A stretch of DNA of 64,000 nt from assembly GCA_024233215.1 (NCBI GenBank), contig JACKPW010000016.1, positions 62,001 through 126,000 on the forward strand, read 5' to 3'. The stretch comes from Verrucomicrobiales bacterium (GTDB lineage Bacteria > Verrucomicrobiota > Verrucomicrobiia > Limisphaerales > J093). Positions 26,495-34,953 of the stretch are shown piece after piece; the first letter of the stretch is position 1; each line of letters opens with the position of its first letter. Both the position numbers and the translations under genes were made by a program. The notes under the pieces are model-generated. The model was not told the origin of the DNA, did not search any database, and was given only the letters and a program-made list of their open reading frames with translations.

Positions 26495-28525
26495 ATGGCC
26501 ATGGAAAAGCAGAATCAGGAACCTCGCATCGGCTTCTACGTCTGCCATTGCGGCACCAACATTGCCGGAATGGTCGACTGCGCGGAGGTGGCCCACCACG
26601 TCGGTACACTGCCGAATGTGGTGATGTCGAAGGATTACAAGTACATGTGCTCCGATCCGGGCCAGGAGCTGATCCAGAAGGACATCGCCGCGCACGGGTT
26701 GAACCGCGTGGTGGTCGCCTCCTGCTCGCCCCTGCTGCACGAGCACACCTTCCGCGGTGCCGTCGAGAAGGGCGGCCTGAACCCGTTCTTCTTCCACATG
26801 GTCAACATCCGGGAGCATGACTCCTGGGTGCACACGGACCGGCAGGAGGCGACGGAAAAAGCCAAGGCCCTGGCCCAGGCCGCCATTGGCCGGGTGGCCC
26901 ATCACAAGGCGCTCGAGACGAAGCGGGTGGACATCAACCCCACCACCCTGGTCGTGGGCGCCGGCATTGCGGGCATCCACACCGCCATGACCATCGCCAA
27001 TGCCGGCAAGCAGGTCGTGCTCGTCGAACGCGAGCCGACCATCGGCGGGCACATGGCGAAGTTCGACAAGACCTTTCCCACGCTCGATTGTGCGGCCTGC
27101 ATTCTCACGCCGAAGATGTCGGCGGCCGGTGCGCATGAGAACATCCGCCTGCTGAGTTACTCGGAAGTGACGAAGGTGGACGGGTTCGTCGGCAACTACA
27201 AGGTGACCATCAAGCGGAAGCCCCGCTACATCGACGAGGAGGCCTGCATCGGCTGCCAGGACTGCATCCCGGCGTGCGTGTTCAAGACACCCAAGTTCGC
27301 GGATGAGTTCAACGAGGGTCTCGGCAAGCGCCGGCCGGTCTACATCCCCTTCCCGCAGGCCACTCCGCAGATCGTGGCCATCGATCCCAATGTCTGCCTG
27401 AACTTCAAGAAGGGCGAGAACGGCGACCGGGTGGTGTCGGACAAGTGCAAGAAGACGTGCGTTGAGGCCTGCGGCGACAAGGACGCCATTGATTTCACGC
27501 AGACCGAGCGTTTCGAGGAGATCGAGGTGGGGGCGATCGTGGTGGCGACGGGTTTCCAGACCTACGATGCGACCCGGTCTCCCTCCTACGGTTACGGGCG
27601 GTATGACAACGTCTACACGGCGTTGGAGATCGAGCGCCTCGTGAACGCCTCGGGCCCCACCGGCGGTCACGTGGTGATGCGCGACGGCAAGAGCGAACCG
27701 AAGTCGGTGGGCATCATCCACTGCGTGGGCTCCCGGGACAAGAAGACCAACGCCTGGTGTTCGCGGGTATGCTGCATGTATTCCATGAAGCTGGCGCACT
27801 TGCTCAAGGAACACACCAACGCCGAGATCTACAATTTCTACATTGACGTCCGGACCCCCGGGAAGGGCTACGAGGAGTTCTATGGCAAACTGCTCGAGGA
27901 GGGCGTGCACTTCATCCGGGGCCGGGTGGGCGAGGTGACCGACTGGGCGATGACGCCCGAGGAGGAGGGCAAGCTGGTCATCCGGGTCGAGGACACCCTG
28001 GCCGGGATGGTGCGGCGGATTCCGGTGGACATGGTGGTGCTGGCGACGGGATTGGAGCCGCAGAAGGACGCGCAGGATGTGCGGCGCCTGTTCAACATGA
28101 GCTGCGGCAGCGAGGGTTTCTTCCTCGAACGGCATCCCAAGCTGGCGCCGGTGAACACCTTCAGCGATGGCATCTACATCGCGGGCGCCTGTCAGGGGCC
28201 CAAGGACATTCCCGACACCGTGGCCCAGGCCGGGGCGGCCGCAGCCGAGGTGCTGGCGTTGATTGACAAGGGTTACGTGGAGCAGGAACCGAACACCGCC
28301 TTCATCCTGGAGGACGAGTGCTCCGGCTGCAAATCATGCATCCCGCTCTGTCCCTACACCGCCATCCTGTTCGACGAAAAGACCGACAAGGCCTGGATCA
28401 ACGAGGCGCTATGCAAGGGGTGCGGCACCTGTGTGGGGTCGTGTCCTTCCGGGTCCATCGTGCAGAACCTGTTCGAGGATCAGGAGATCTTCAGCGAAAT
28501 CGAGGGAGTGCTGGCTTATGACTAG
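26495..28525 (+). CDS. hdrA: Heterodisulfide reductase subunit A (HdrA-like, FAD and [4Fe-4S])
   Basis: The flavin subunit at which electron bifurcation occurs. N-terminal cysteine-bearing domain (VCHCGTNIAGMVDC, ASCSPLLHEHTFR) to ~150; FAD-binding motif VVGAGIAGIHTAMTIANAG at ~153, followed by GGHM and LDCAACILTP. A central ferredoxin segment (CIGCQDCIPACVF and CKKTCVEACG) and two C-terminal ones (CSGCKSCIPLCPYTAI, CKGCGTCVGSCPSGS) are intact. In all there are enough Cys for the expected clusters. ATG candidates are 26495 and 26501; a TTG lies at 26492. The stop overlaps the mvhD start by 8 nt, a sign of translational coupling. Confidence 0.95.
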   Translation: MAMEKQNQEPRIGFYVCHCGTNIAGMVDCAEVAHHVGTLPNVVMSKDYKYMCSDPGQELIQKDIAAHGLNRVVVASCSPLLHEHTFRGAVEKGGLNPFFFHMVNIREHDSWVHTDRQEATEKAKALAQAAIGRVAHHKALETKRVDINPTTLVVGAGIAGIHTAMTIANAGKQVVLVEREPTIGGHMAKFDKTFPTLDCAACILTPKMSAAGAHENIRLLSYSEVTKVDGFVGNYKVTIKRKPRYIDEEACIGCQDCIPACVFKTPKFADEFNEGLGKRRPVYIPFPQATPQIVAIDPNVCLNFKKGENGDRVVSDKCKKTCVEACGDKDAIDFTQTERFEEIEVGAIVVATGFQTYDATRSPSYGYGRYDNVYTALEIERLVNASGPTGGHVVMRDGKSEPKSVGIIHCVGSRDKKTNAWCSRVCCMYSMKLAHLLKEHTNAEIYNFYIDVRTPGKGYEEFYGKLLEEGVHFIRGRVGEVTDWAMTPEEEGKLVIRVEDTLAGMVRRIPVDMVVLATGLEPQKDAQDVRRLFNMSCGSEGFFLERHPKLAPVNTFSDGIYIAGACQGPKDIPDTVAQAGAAAAEVLALIDKGYVEQEPNTAFILEDECSGCKSCIPLCPYTAILFDEKTDKAWINEALCKGCGTCVGSCPSGSIVQNLFEDQEIFSEIEGVLAYD

Positions 28526-29051
28526 AGAGTGGAAACCGCGTCTGGTGGCGTTCTTCTGCAACTGGTGCACCTACACCGCCGCGGACCTTGCCGGGGTGTC
28601 GCGACTGAAATATGCCCCGAATGTGCGGGTCATCCGGCTGATGTGCTCCGGACGGATCGATCCGCAGTTCATCCTCGAGGCGCTGGCCAAGGGGGCCGAC
28701 GGTGTGCTCATCGGCGGCTGTCATCCGAATGACTGCCACTACGTCGAGGGGAACTACAAGATGCTCCGCCGCTTTCAGTTGTTGAAGCGGATGCTCCAGG
28801 ACATGGGCATCGAGGAACAGCGCGTGCGGTTGGAGTGGATTTCCGCCGCCGAGGGCGACAAGGTTCGCAAAGTGGTCAATGAAATGACCGAAGCGCTGCA
28901 GGCCCTGGGGCCGCTGGGATTGCCCGGCAGATTCGAGGAATGGGATCGGGAGGTCGAACACCTGGCCGCCACCGTGCAGGAAAAGGAGGCCGCCGGATGC
29001 GCCTGTGGCGCTCCCGCCGAACCCCGGGATACGGAGGTGGCTCATGTCTAA
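28518..29051 (+). CDS. mvhD: F420-non-reducing hydrogenase delta subunit (MvhD-like)
   Basis: This 177-residue iron-sulfur protein ([2Fe-2S] in characterised homologues) connects the hydrogenase to HdrA. The family pattern FFCNWCTYTAADLAG, RLMCSGRIDP and GGCHPNDCHY is present. Its start ATG overlaps the stop of hdrA by 8 nt (ATGACTAG), and its own stop overlaps mvhG, so the whole stretch is one transcript. The C-terminus adds an acidic Cys-containing tail (AAGCACGAPAEPRD), which is unusual but short. Confidence 0.93.
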   Translation: MTREWKPRLVAFFCNWCTYTAADLAGVSRLKYAPNVRVIRLMCSGRIDPQFILEALAKGADGVLIGGCHPNDCHYVEGNYKMLRRFQLLKRMLQDMGIEEQRVRLEWISAAEGDKVRKVVNEMTEALQALGPLGLPGRFEEWDREVEHLAATVQEKEAAGCACGAPAEPRDTEVAHV

Positions 29052-30030
29052 ACCAAAGGTTGCATTCTACTGGTGCGCCTCCTGCGGAGGTTGCGAGGAA
29101 ACCGTGGTCGATCTCGCCGAGGATATTCTCGGCGTGGTGGAGAAGGTGGACATCGTGTTGTGGCCGGTCGCGATGGACTTCAAGTACCAGGACATCGAGG
29201 CGATGGCGGACAAGGAGATCTTCGCCACCCTGCTCAACGGCGCCATTCGCACCTCCGAGCAGGAGGAAATGGCGGCGCTGCTCCGGCGCAAGAGCCAGTT
29301 CCTGATCGCCTACGGTGCCTGCGCCCAGATGGGAGGCATCCCGGCGCTCGCCAACCAGTTCTCCCGCGACCAGATTCTGGAGTTCAACTACGAGAAGTGC
29401 CCCGCGCTCGACAACCCGCAGAAGACCCGGCCCACGCTGAGTCTCCAGGACGATGGGCGCAACCCGCACCTGCCGGAGTTTCGCAACGTGGTCCGCACGC
29501 TCGACCAGGTGGTGGACGTGGACTACTACATCCCCGGCTGCCCGCCCACTCCGAACCTGACCAAGGCAGCCTTCGAGGCGTTGCTCAGTGGCAACCTGCC
29601 GCCCAAGGGGGCGGTGATTGCGCCGGACATAGCGCTTTGCGACGAGTGTTCCCGCAAGGCAACCAAGCCGACCAATGTGGCGTTCACCGAGTTCAAACGG
29701 CCCCATCAGGCCCTTGCGGATCCGGATCTGTGCTTCCTGGCGCAGGGCATGGTGTGCATGGGACCGGCAACCCGCAGCGGTTGTGGTGCCGCGTGCACCA
29801 GCGGCAACATGCCCTGCACCGGCTGCTTCGGTCCCACGTCCCGCGTGCGGGATCAGGGCGCCAAGATTCTCTCCTCCCTTTGCGCGAACATCGAGGCGCG
29901 TGATGAGGACGGCATCAACCAGACACTGGCCGGCATCCCCGATCCCGTCGGCACCTTCTACCGTTACGGGCTGGCGAAGAGCATTCTGCGTCGCCGTGTC
30001 GATCTGAACATGACCGCCAGCGGAAAATGA
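29044..30030 (+). CDS. mvhG: [NiFe]-hydrogenase small subunit, group 3 (MvhG-like)
   Basis: Electron-transferring small subunit carrying [4Fe-4S] clusters. The proximal cluster ligands CASCGGCEE at the N-terminus, GACAQMGGIPAL and PGCPPTP, then the distal cysteine-rich region (QGMVCMGPATRSGCGAAC, then TGCFGPTS), are visible. I start at the ATG at 29044 (MSKPKVAFYWCAS), overlapping mvhD by 8 nt and giving 328 residues. No Tat signal peptide is present, so it is cytoplasmic, as expected for group 3c. It precedes mvhA by 11 nt. Confidence 0.94.
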   Translation: MSKPKVAFYWCASCGGCEETVVDLAEDILGVVEKVDIVLWPVAMDFKYQDIEAMADKEIFATLLNGAIRTSEQEEMAALLRRKSQFLIAYGACAQMGGIPALANQFSRDQILEFNYEKCPALDNPQKTRPTLSLQDDGRNPHLPEFRNVVRTLDQVVDVDYYIPGCPPTPNLTKAAFEALLSGNLPPKGAVIAPDIALCDECSRKATKPTNVAFTEFKRPHQALADPDLCFLAQGMVCMGPATRSGCGAACTSGNMPCTGCFGPTSRVRDQGAKILSSLCANIEARDEDGINQTLAGIPDPVGTFYRYGLAKSILRRRVDLNMTASGK

Positions 30031-30041
30031 CAGGCTGAGAT

Positions 30042-31571
30042 ATGGACAAGGAAGTCAAGCAAGCCTTCAATCAGGGCAACCTCCGGGCCAACGCCGCCTA
30101 CCAGGCCGCCAAGCGGAACATTACCATCGACCCGATCACCCGCCTGGAGGGCCACGGGAAGGTGGACATCTACCTGGACGAGCAGGGGGATGTCGAGCGG
30201 GCCTACATGCAGGTGCCGGAGCTGCGCGGGTTCGAGGTCTTCAGCCTCGGCCGGCCGGCCGAGGACATGCCGCAGATCACCAGTCGCATCTGTGGCGTCT
30301 GCCCCACGGCCCATCACATGGCCGCCACCAAGTGTCTCGATGACCTCTACCAGATCCAGCCCACCCCGGCCGGCCGGAAGATCCGGGAGTTGGTCTACAA
30401 CACCTTTGTCCTTGAGGACCACGCCCTGCATTTCTTCGTGCTGGGCGGTCCGGACTTCGTGGTGGGTCCCGAGGCGCCCGCCGGCGAACGCAACATCCTT
30501 GGCGTGATCGGCAAGGTGGGCATCGAGGCCGGCAAGAAGGTGATCGGCACGCGCAAACGTCTGCGCGAGCTGATCGCCTACTTCGGCGGCAAGGTGGTGC
30601 ATCCCGTGCTCGGGCTGCCGGGCGGGGTGAGCAAGCGCCTCAAGCCCGAGGACCTCCCGAAGTTCCAGGAGTTGGCGAAGGACGGCGTCGAGTTTGCCGA
30701 GTGGACCCATCAGGTGTTCAAGGACATCGTCCTGGCGAATCCAGATTACGTGAACATGATCACGTCCGACACGTTCACCCACAAGACCTGCTACATGGGG
30801 ATGGTGGACGAGGAGAACAAGGTCAACTTTTACGACGGCAAACTGCGGGTGGTGGATTGCGACGGCAAGGAAGTCTGCAAGTTCGCGGCCCAACAGTACC
30901 GGGACTTCGTGGCAGAGCACGTGGAACCTTGGAGCTACATGAAGTTCACCTTCCTGAAGGACCGGGGATGGACCGATTTCAGCGAGGGACCGGACACCGG
31001 CATATACGGGGTCGGTCCGCTGGCGCGATTGAATGCCGCCGACGCGATGGCGACGCCCAAGGCCCAGGCGGCGTTCGAGGAGTTCTACCAGACCCTGGGC
31101 GGCCGTCCGGTGCATCACACCCTGGCCACTCACTGGGCGCGCGTGATCGAGATGATCTACGCGGCCGAGCGGATGGAGGAATTGGTCAACGATCCCGAGA
31201 TCCTGAATGAGAACATCCGGGAAGTGCCGACGAAGGTTCCCACCGAGGGCATGGGGGTGGTGGAGGCACCGCGTGGCACCCTGTTCCACCATTACCAGAC
31301 CGATGAGCGTGGGGTGATTTCCATGGCCAACATGATCGTGGCGACGGGCAACAATGCCGCCCGCATCGCCATGAGCGTGGAACGCGCCGCCAAGGGGTTG
31401 ATCAAGGGCGGCAACGTGACCGATGGTTTGCTGAACAAGGTGGAGATGGCGTTCCGCGCCTACGATCCCTGCCTCGGGTGCGCCACCCACTCGTTGCCGG
31501 GGCACCTGCCGCTGACGGTCAATATCTACGACCATCGGCGCGGCCTGATGCAACAGTTGGTCCAGTCGTGA
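30042..31571 (+). CDS. mvhA: [NiFe]-hydrogenase large subunit, group 3 (MvhA-like)
   Basis: Catalytic subunit that splits H2 at a NiFe(CN)2CO centre. The L1 motif RICGVCPTAHH and the L2 motif DPCLGCATH near the C-terminus supply the four cysteine ligands. Both are read with ordinary TGC codons, so there is no selenocysteine. The tail SLPGHLPLTVNIYDHRRG beyond the L2 His would be removed by the protease encoded next. The length of 509 residues is close to group 3c enzymes. The group assignment rests on the neighbouring hdrABC and mvhD; a full tree would be needed to confirm. Confidence 0.95.
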   Translation: MDKEVKQAFNQGNLRANAAYQAAKRNITIDPITRLEGHGKVDIYLDEQGDVERAYMQVPELRGFEVFSLGRPAEDMPQITSRICGVCPTAHHMAATKCLDDLYQIQPTPAGRKIRELVYNTFVLEDHALHFFVLGGPDFVVGPEAPAGERNILGVIGKVGIEAGKKVIGTRKRLRELIAYFGGKVVHPVLGLPGGVSKRLKPEDLPKFQELAKDGVEFAEWTHQVFKDIVLANPDYVNMITSDTFTHKTCYMGMVDEENKVNFYDGKLRVVDCDGKEVCKFAAQQYRDFVAEHVEPWSYMKFTFLKDRGWTDFSEGPDTGIYGVGPLARLNAADAMATPKAQAAFEEFYQTLGGRPVHHTLATHWARVIEMIYAAERMEELVNDPEILNENIREVPTKVPTEGMGVVEAPRGTLFHHYQTDERGVISMANMIVATGNNAARIAMSVERAAKGLIKGGNVTDGLLNKVEMAFRAYDPCLGCATHSLPGHLPLTVNIYDHRRGLMQQLVQS

Positions 31572-31590
31572 GCGGGGGTGTCTGCCGGCC

Positions 31591-32166
31591 GTGCAGAAGG
31601 ACTCAGCCAACGTGACGCGTGAGGCGGCCACGGAGGATTCCCGGGCAGGGAGCCCGTGGCCGTCTGCGGTGACGGCATCGGAGGACGGCCCGGGACGAAC
31701 ATTGGTGCTCGGCCTCGGGAACGACATTCTGCGGGACGACGCCGTGGGCCTGCATGTCGCGGGAGCGGTGCGGAGCCGGTTGGGGGTAAATGCCCCGGTG
31801 GATGTCATCGAGGTCTGCGAGATGGGCCTGGCGCTGCTGGACCTCATCGTGGGCTACGAGCGGTTGCTGATTGTGGACTCGGTGCAGACGGGTCAGGCGC
31901 CCCCCGGCACGATCCACATCTTCGATGGCAACCAAGTGAAGACCCGGCGGAACGGAGCACCGCACTTCCTGGGTGTGGGAGAGACGCTGGCGTTGGGGCG
32001 GCATCTGGGGTTGGAGATGCCGGAGCGAGTGGTCGTCGTGGCGGTGGAGGTTGAAGACCCGTTCACCCTGGGCACGGAACTCACGCCTGCGGTGGTCCAG
32101 GCGGTCGAGCCGACCGTGGCGACGGTGCTGGCGCAACTGGGGATGTCCCAGGCGCCCGCCGGCTGA
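31591..32166 (+). CDS. Hydrogenase maturation protease (HycI/HyaD family)
   Basis: A 191-residue endopeptidase that trims the C-terminus of the large subunit after nickel insertion. The motif GLGNDILRDDAVGLHV (the family's GNxLxxDDxxG) is near the N-terminus, followed by EVCEMGLALLDLI and VDSVQTG, which hold the nickel-sensing residues. The start is a GTG at 31591, 19 nt after mvhA. The first ~35 residues (QKDSANVTREAATEDS) are unrelated to the family and may be an over-extended start. No hypA-F genes are in the window, so those must be elsewhere. Confidence 0.9.
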   Translation: MQKDSANVTREAATEDSRAGSPWPSAVTASEDGPGRTLVLGLGNDILRDDAVGLHVAGAVRSRLGVNAPVDVIEVCEMGLALLDLIVGYERLLIVDSVQTGQAPPGTIHIFDGNQVKTRRNGAPHFLGVGETLALGRHLGLEMPERVVVVAVEVEDPFTLGTELTPAVVQAVEPTVATVLAQLGMSQAPAG

Positions 32167-32471
32167 TGGGCGAGCAGGCGCCCGGTCATGGGGCTTGCCG
32201 AACGGGGAAGGGGCTTGGTAGTGTGTTCCCGTGGCAGTCATGCGGGGCGTTCTGCGGCGGGATGGTGGCGGGACGACGCAGTGGGCAACGTCGGCAGGCT
32301 GATTGCCACGGGATGGGAACGGGGCATGCGTGTCCGACGGACGTGGATTTGCCGGCCTGTTGGCATCATCAATGCTCTATTCTGGTCTGAAATTCGTTGA
32401 CACAACGGGGGTGTTTACCCCAGAAAGTGTGGCGAAGCGTAAACCCTTAACGACAAATACTGACGAACCGT
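32167..32471. other. Intergenic region between the hydrogenase operon and the pseudopilin gene
   Basis: A 305-nt gap. It holds no gene that I can support. The most notable item is a sigma-54-like element at 32360-32376; a TTGACA at 32397-32402 has no convincing -10 box. Confidence 0.6.
32360..32376 (+). promoter_or_regulatory. Sigma-54-type promoter candidate for the pseudopilin gene
   Basis: TTGGCATCATCAATGCT has the GG-N10-GC spacing of -24/-12 promoters and matches the TTGGCAC...TTGCT consensus at most positions, including the invariant GG and GC. It is 95 nt before the ATG of the pseudopilin gene. Pilin-type genes in many bacteria are sigma-54 dependent, so the location is sensible. Confidence 0.45.
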
Positions 32472-33215
32472 ATGAGCCAAAAAACTCGTAGGAACGCAAA
32501 GAAGGCGTTCACTTTGATCGAACTGCTGGTGGTGATCGCGATCATCGCGATTCTGGCCGGCATGCTTCTCCCGGCGCTCGCCAAGGCCAAGGCCAAGGCT
32601 CAGCGCATCAACTGCATCAACAACCTCAAGCAGGTTGGCATCGCTTTCCGCCTGTTCGCGACCGATCACCAGGATCGGTTCCCGTTCATTGTCAGCCAGA
32701 ACGAAGGCGGCGCCTCTGAGATGCTCTCCTCCGGGACCACGGCCCCGGTGGGCGCCCAAAACCAGTTCTGGGCCTTCGCCGTCCTGTCCAACGAGCTCGC
32801 ATCTCCCAAGATGTGCGTCTGCCCCTCCGACAGCATGCGCGAAGCCGGGACCAACTTCTGGCACGTGGTCAACACCCTCGGGAACAACAGCGTCAGCTAC
32901 GCCGTCAACCTGAACGGTGACGAGACCAGCCCGCAGTCCATGCTGGCGGCCGACCGCAACTGGACGAACAGCCCGATGGTGTTCACCGATGCCGTGTTCT
33001 CCCGCGAACTGAAAATGAAGGTCACTCCGGCGATCTTCAACAACCAGTTCCGTTACCTCGGCTTCTCCCAGAGCATGCACCAGAATGCCGGTAACGGCGT
33101 GATGTGCGACGGCAGCGCCCAGCAGCTGACCGGGGAGCGCATGAAGCAGAACATTCTGAACTCCCAGATGGATCACAACATGCTGTTCCCGTACGTCTCG
33201 GGCAAGAACGACTAA
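32472..33215 (+). CDS. Prepilin-type pseudopilin (type II secretion/pilus-like)
   Basis: A 247-residue exported protein whose N-terminus MSQKTRRNAKKAFTLIELL carries the prepilin peptidase site (KA/FTLIE) followed by a hydrophobic helix (VVIAIIAILAGMLLPALA). This form, with a Lys/Ala-rich helix end, is very common in Verrucomicrobiota and Planctomycetota pseudopilins. The C-terminal domain (NCINNLKQVGIAFRLFATDH onwards) resembles DUF1559-type substrates. No other secretion genes are nearby, so it is a stand-alone member. A clear terminator follows. Confidence 0.92.
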   Translation: MSQKTRRNAKKAFTLIELLVVIAIIAILAGMLLPALAKAKAKAQRINCINNLKQVGIAFRLFATDHQDRFPFIVSQNEGGASEMLSSGTTAPVGAQNQFWAFAVLSNELASPKMCVCPSDSMREAGTNFWHVVNTLGNNSVSYAVNLNGDETSPQSMLAADRNWTNSPMVFTDAVFSRELKMKVTPAIFNNQFRYLGFSQSMHQNAGNGVMCDGSAQQLTGERMKQNILNSQMDHNMLFPYVSGKND

Positions 33216-33239
33216 ACGTCCTGTCCGAATTCACAGTCA

Positions 33240-33270
33240 GAGGCGCCCCCACGGGCGCCTCTTCTGTTTT
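33240..33270 (+). terminator. Rho-independent terminator of the pseudopilin gene
   Basis: A 9-bp perfect stem GAGGCGCCC (33240-33248) with GGGCGCCTC (33253-33261) has a CCAC loop and is followed by TTCTGTTTT. It starts 25 nt downstream of the stop codon. Confidence 0.85.
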
Positions 33271-33715
33271 GCAGGCCCTTCTCGTGCCGCCGGAAGGTCC
33301 CGGTAGCCGCGACCATCAGTCCGCGCTCGAATCTTGGAACCAAGAGAGACCGCCGGCGGTCCAGCAGGCCAACCGTACGGATCGGTTCGCGAAGCCCTCA
33401 CGCGATCGTGGCGGGACCACGCATGCCCCGTCCGTTGTCCGGAACTCTGACCAGCGCCGTATCTCCTTCAACCGCAACGTGGTCGCACTGCAAAGCCCAG
33501 GGTGCCCCTGGCGGGTAACCGTGGGCTTTGGGTCGGAATCCCGTGGGGACTCCCGCCGCCACGGGGATCAGCAAGGGGTTCCCCCACGAGGAAGAACGGG
33601 AACCACGCGACGTGTTCCATGGACGTGGTTTGGCAGAGAGTTCCCGAACTCCCGCGGTCCTTCGCCCGACCGAGGCCTTCCCCCATGCGGTCGCGCGGCG
33701 GGGGGGGGCGGCAGC
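33271..33715. other. Non-coding region dense in palindromes, candidate structured RNA or dispersed element
   Basis: No gene with plausible coding sense lies here, yet the stretch holds several near-perfect inverted repeats: TCTTGG-AA-CCAAGA (33332-33345); a 14-bp palindrome GACCGCCGGCGGTC (33348-33361); CAAAGCCCA with TGGGCTTTG (33491-33499/33522-33530); ATCCCGTGG with CCACGGGGAT (33538-33546/33559-33568, one bulge); and AACCACG with CGTGGTT (33601-33607/33624-33630). It lies between two facing terminators. It could be a small RNA gene or a repeat family. Confidence 0.5.
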
Positions 33716-33745
33716 AAAAAGCCCCTCCCGGGAGACCGGAAGGGG
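33716..33745 (-). terminator. Rho-independent terminator of the porin gene
   Basis: On the minus strand CCCCTTCCGG and CCGGGAGGGG (33736-33745 and 33722-33731) form a 10-bp stem with one G-T pair and a TCTC loop, followed by CTTTTT. It begins 27 nt downstream of the porin stop codon. Confidence 0.8.
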
Positions 33746-33771
33746 CGCTTGCGCGGAGACGAACGGCGATC

Positions 33772-34953
33772 CTAGAAGTTGTAGATCACGTTCAGCGCGA
33801 GCTGGAAGGCGTTCTCCTGGGCGTTTCCGTTGACGCCGAACGCGTTCGAGTTGGACTCGAGGTCCTTGTCCCAACGGAACTCAACCCGGCTGATCACGTT
33901 GGCCCAGAGCGAGTAGTCGACCGTGAAGGTCACCCCCAGGTACTGGTCGTCGAAGCCGTTTGCCGTCGGACCGTAGGTGCCGTCGGTGCCATTGGCCCAC
34001 TCGACACGGCCCGCCACCTTGAGCTTCTCGGTGGCCTGGTAGACCAAGTAACCGCCCACGGCATTCGCGTGGGTGGTGTCCTCGCCCATCTTGTGGTCGT
34101 AGGCGATCCCCAGACTCAGGCCGGTGACCGGGAGCGGCATGCTGCCGCCCACGTAGAAGTTGTACATGTTCTGCTGCGGGAACGCCGGAGCCGCCGGCAT
34201 GGGCGTGTAGACCACGCCTCCGGCCAGCATGGCGCCGGCGAGGAACCCGGCGCTCTCAGGGGCCGTCAGCGACACGCTGCCAAGATAGGCAAAGTCGCCC
34301 GAATCAGCGGCCATCGAGTTGATGCTGTTGGAGGTGACGCCCTCGTCGGCCACTCCCGCGCTGACCGAGATGACCTCGCTCACGTCGTAGCTCAGCAGCA
34401 CGCCGGTATGGGTGATCGGCTCCAGGAAGAACCCGTAGGAACGGCTGTAGTTCGGGTTGCTGCCGGCGTCGAACACCTCGTAACCGATGACCGTATCCCA
34501 GACACCCATCTTGATGTCCAGGCCGTTGCCCACCGGCGCCCTCAGGGCGACATAGGCGTTCCGGATGGCGAAGTCCGACGGAGCCGCCCCGGAGATCGAG
34601 GTGGTGCCGATCGAGTTCGCGTCGGGGCCGAACAGGAGGCTCACGTTGTAGCCCGCAGCCCAGCTGCTTTCGTCGAGGCCCTTCTCGATGGTCAACCGGA
34701 CGACGTCCAGGTTGACGCGGTTCATCTTGTCGGAGCTGTCGTAGGACCGCCCCGGCAGGTCATAACTCCCCCGGCCGCCGAACTTGAGGATGGCGGAGGT
34801 GTTAACGTAGCCACTGATGGTGGTGGGCTGCAGGGCAGTCATCACCGGGCTACCAGCCTCCTCCGCCAAGGCGACGGAGGCGGCACTCACGACCCCGGCT
34901 GCCACCAGGGCGGTGGTCCAAGGGTTGATGGTGGTTTTGTTGGTTCTCTTCAT
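33772..34953 (-). CDS. Outer membrane beta-barrel porin, OmpL/BBP2-like
   Basis: A 393-residue outer membrane protein. The signal peptide is MKRTNKTTINPWTTALVAAG to ~31 (SVALA). The mature part opens with TTISGYVNTSAILKFGG and then alternating-residue strands with aromatic girdles, ending with LNVIYNF, a C-terminal Phe as expected for a BAM substrate. I assign it to the BBP2/OmpL-type porin family from overall appearance and the ISGYVDxS-like start, so the exact family is less certain than the barrel. The cargo is unknown. It has a long leader (to ~35300). Confidence 0.75.
   Translation of the reverse strand: MKRTNKTTINPWTTALVAAGVVSAASVALAEEAGSPVMTALQPTTISGYVNTSAILKFGGRGSYDLPGRSYDSSDKMNRVNLDVVRLTIEKGLDESSWAAGYNVSLLFGPDANSIGTTSISGAAPSDFAIRNAYVALRAPVGNGLDIKMGVWDTVIGYEVFDAGSNPNYSRSYGFFLEPITHTGVLLSYDVSEVISVSAGVADEGVTSNSINSMAADSGDFAYLGSVSLTAPESAGFLAGAMLAGGVVYTPMPAAPAFPQQNMYNFYVGGSMPLPVTGLSLGIAYDHKMGEDTTHANAVGGYLVYQATEKLKVAGRVEWANGTDGTYGPTANGFDDQYLGVTFTVDYSLWANVISRVEFRWDKDLESNSNAFGVNGNAQENAFQLALNVIYNF

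Noticed and set aside
31569..31571. Selenocysteine in the hydrogenase L2 motif
   Set aside because: Both cysteines of DPCLGCATH use TGC; the only TGA is the true stop codon.
33480..33570. Possible cobalamin riboswitch (GC-rich, GGTGCCCCTGGCGGGTAACC-like)
   Set aside because: Lacks the GCCACTG B12 box and the usual peripheral helices; resemblance is limited to a short GC-rich segment.
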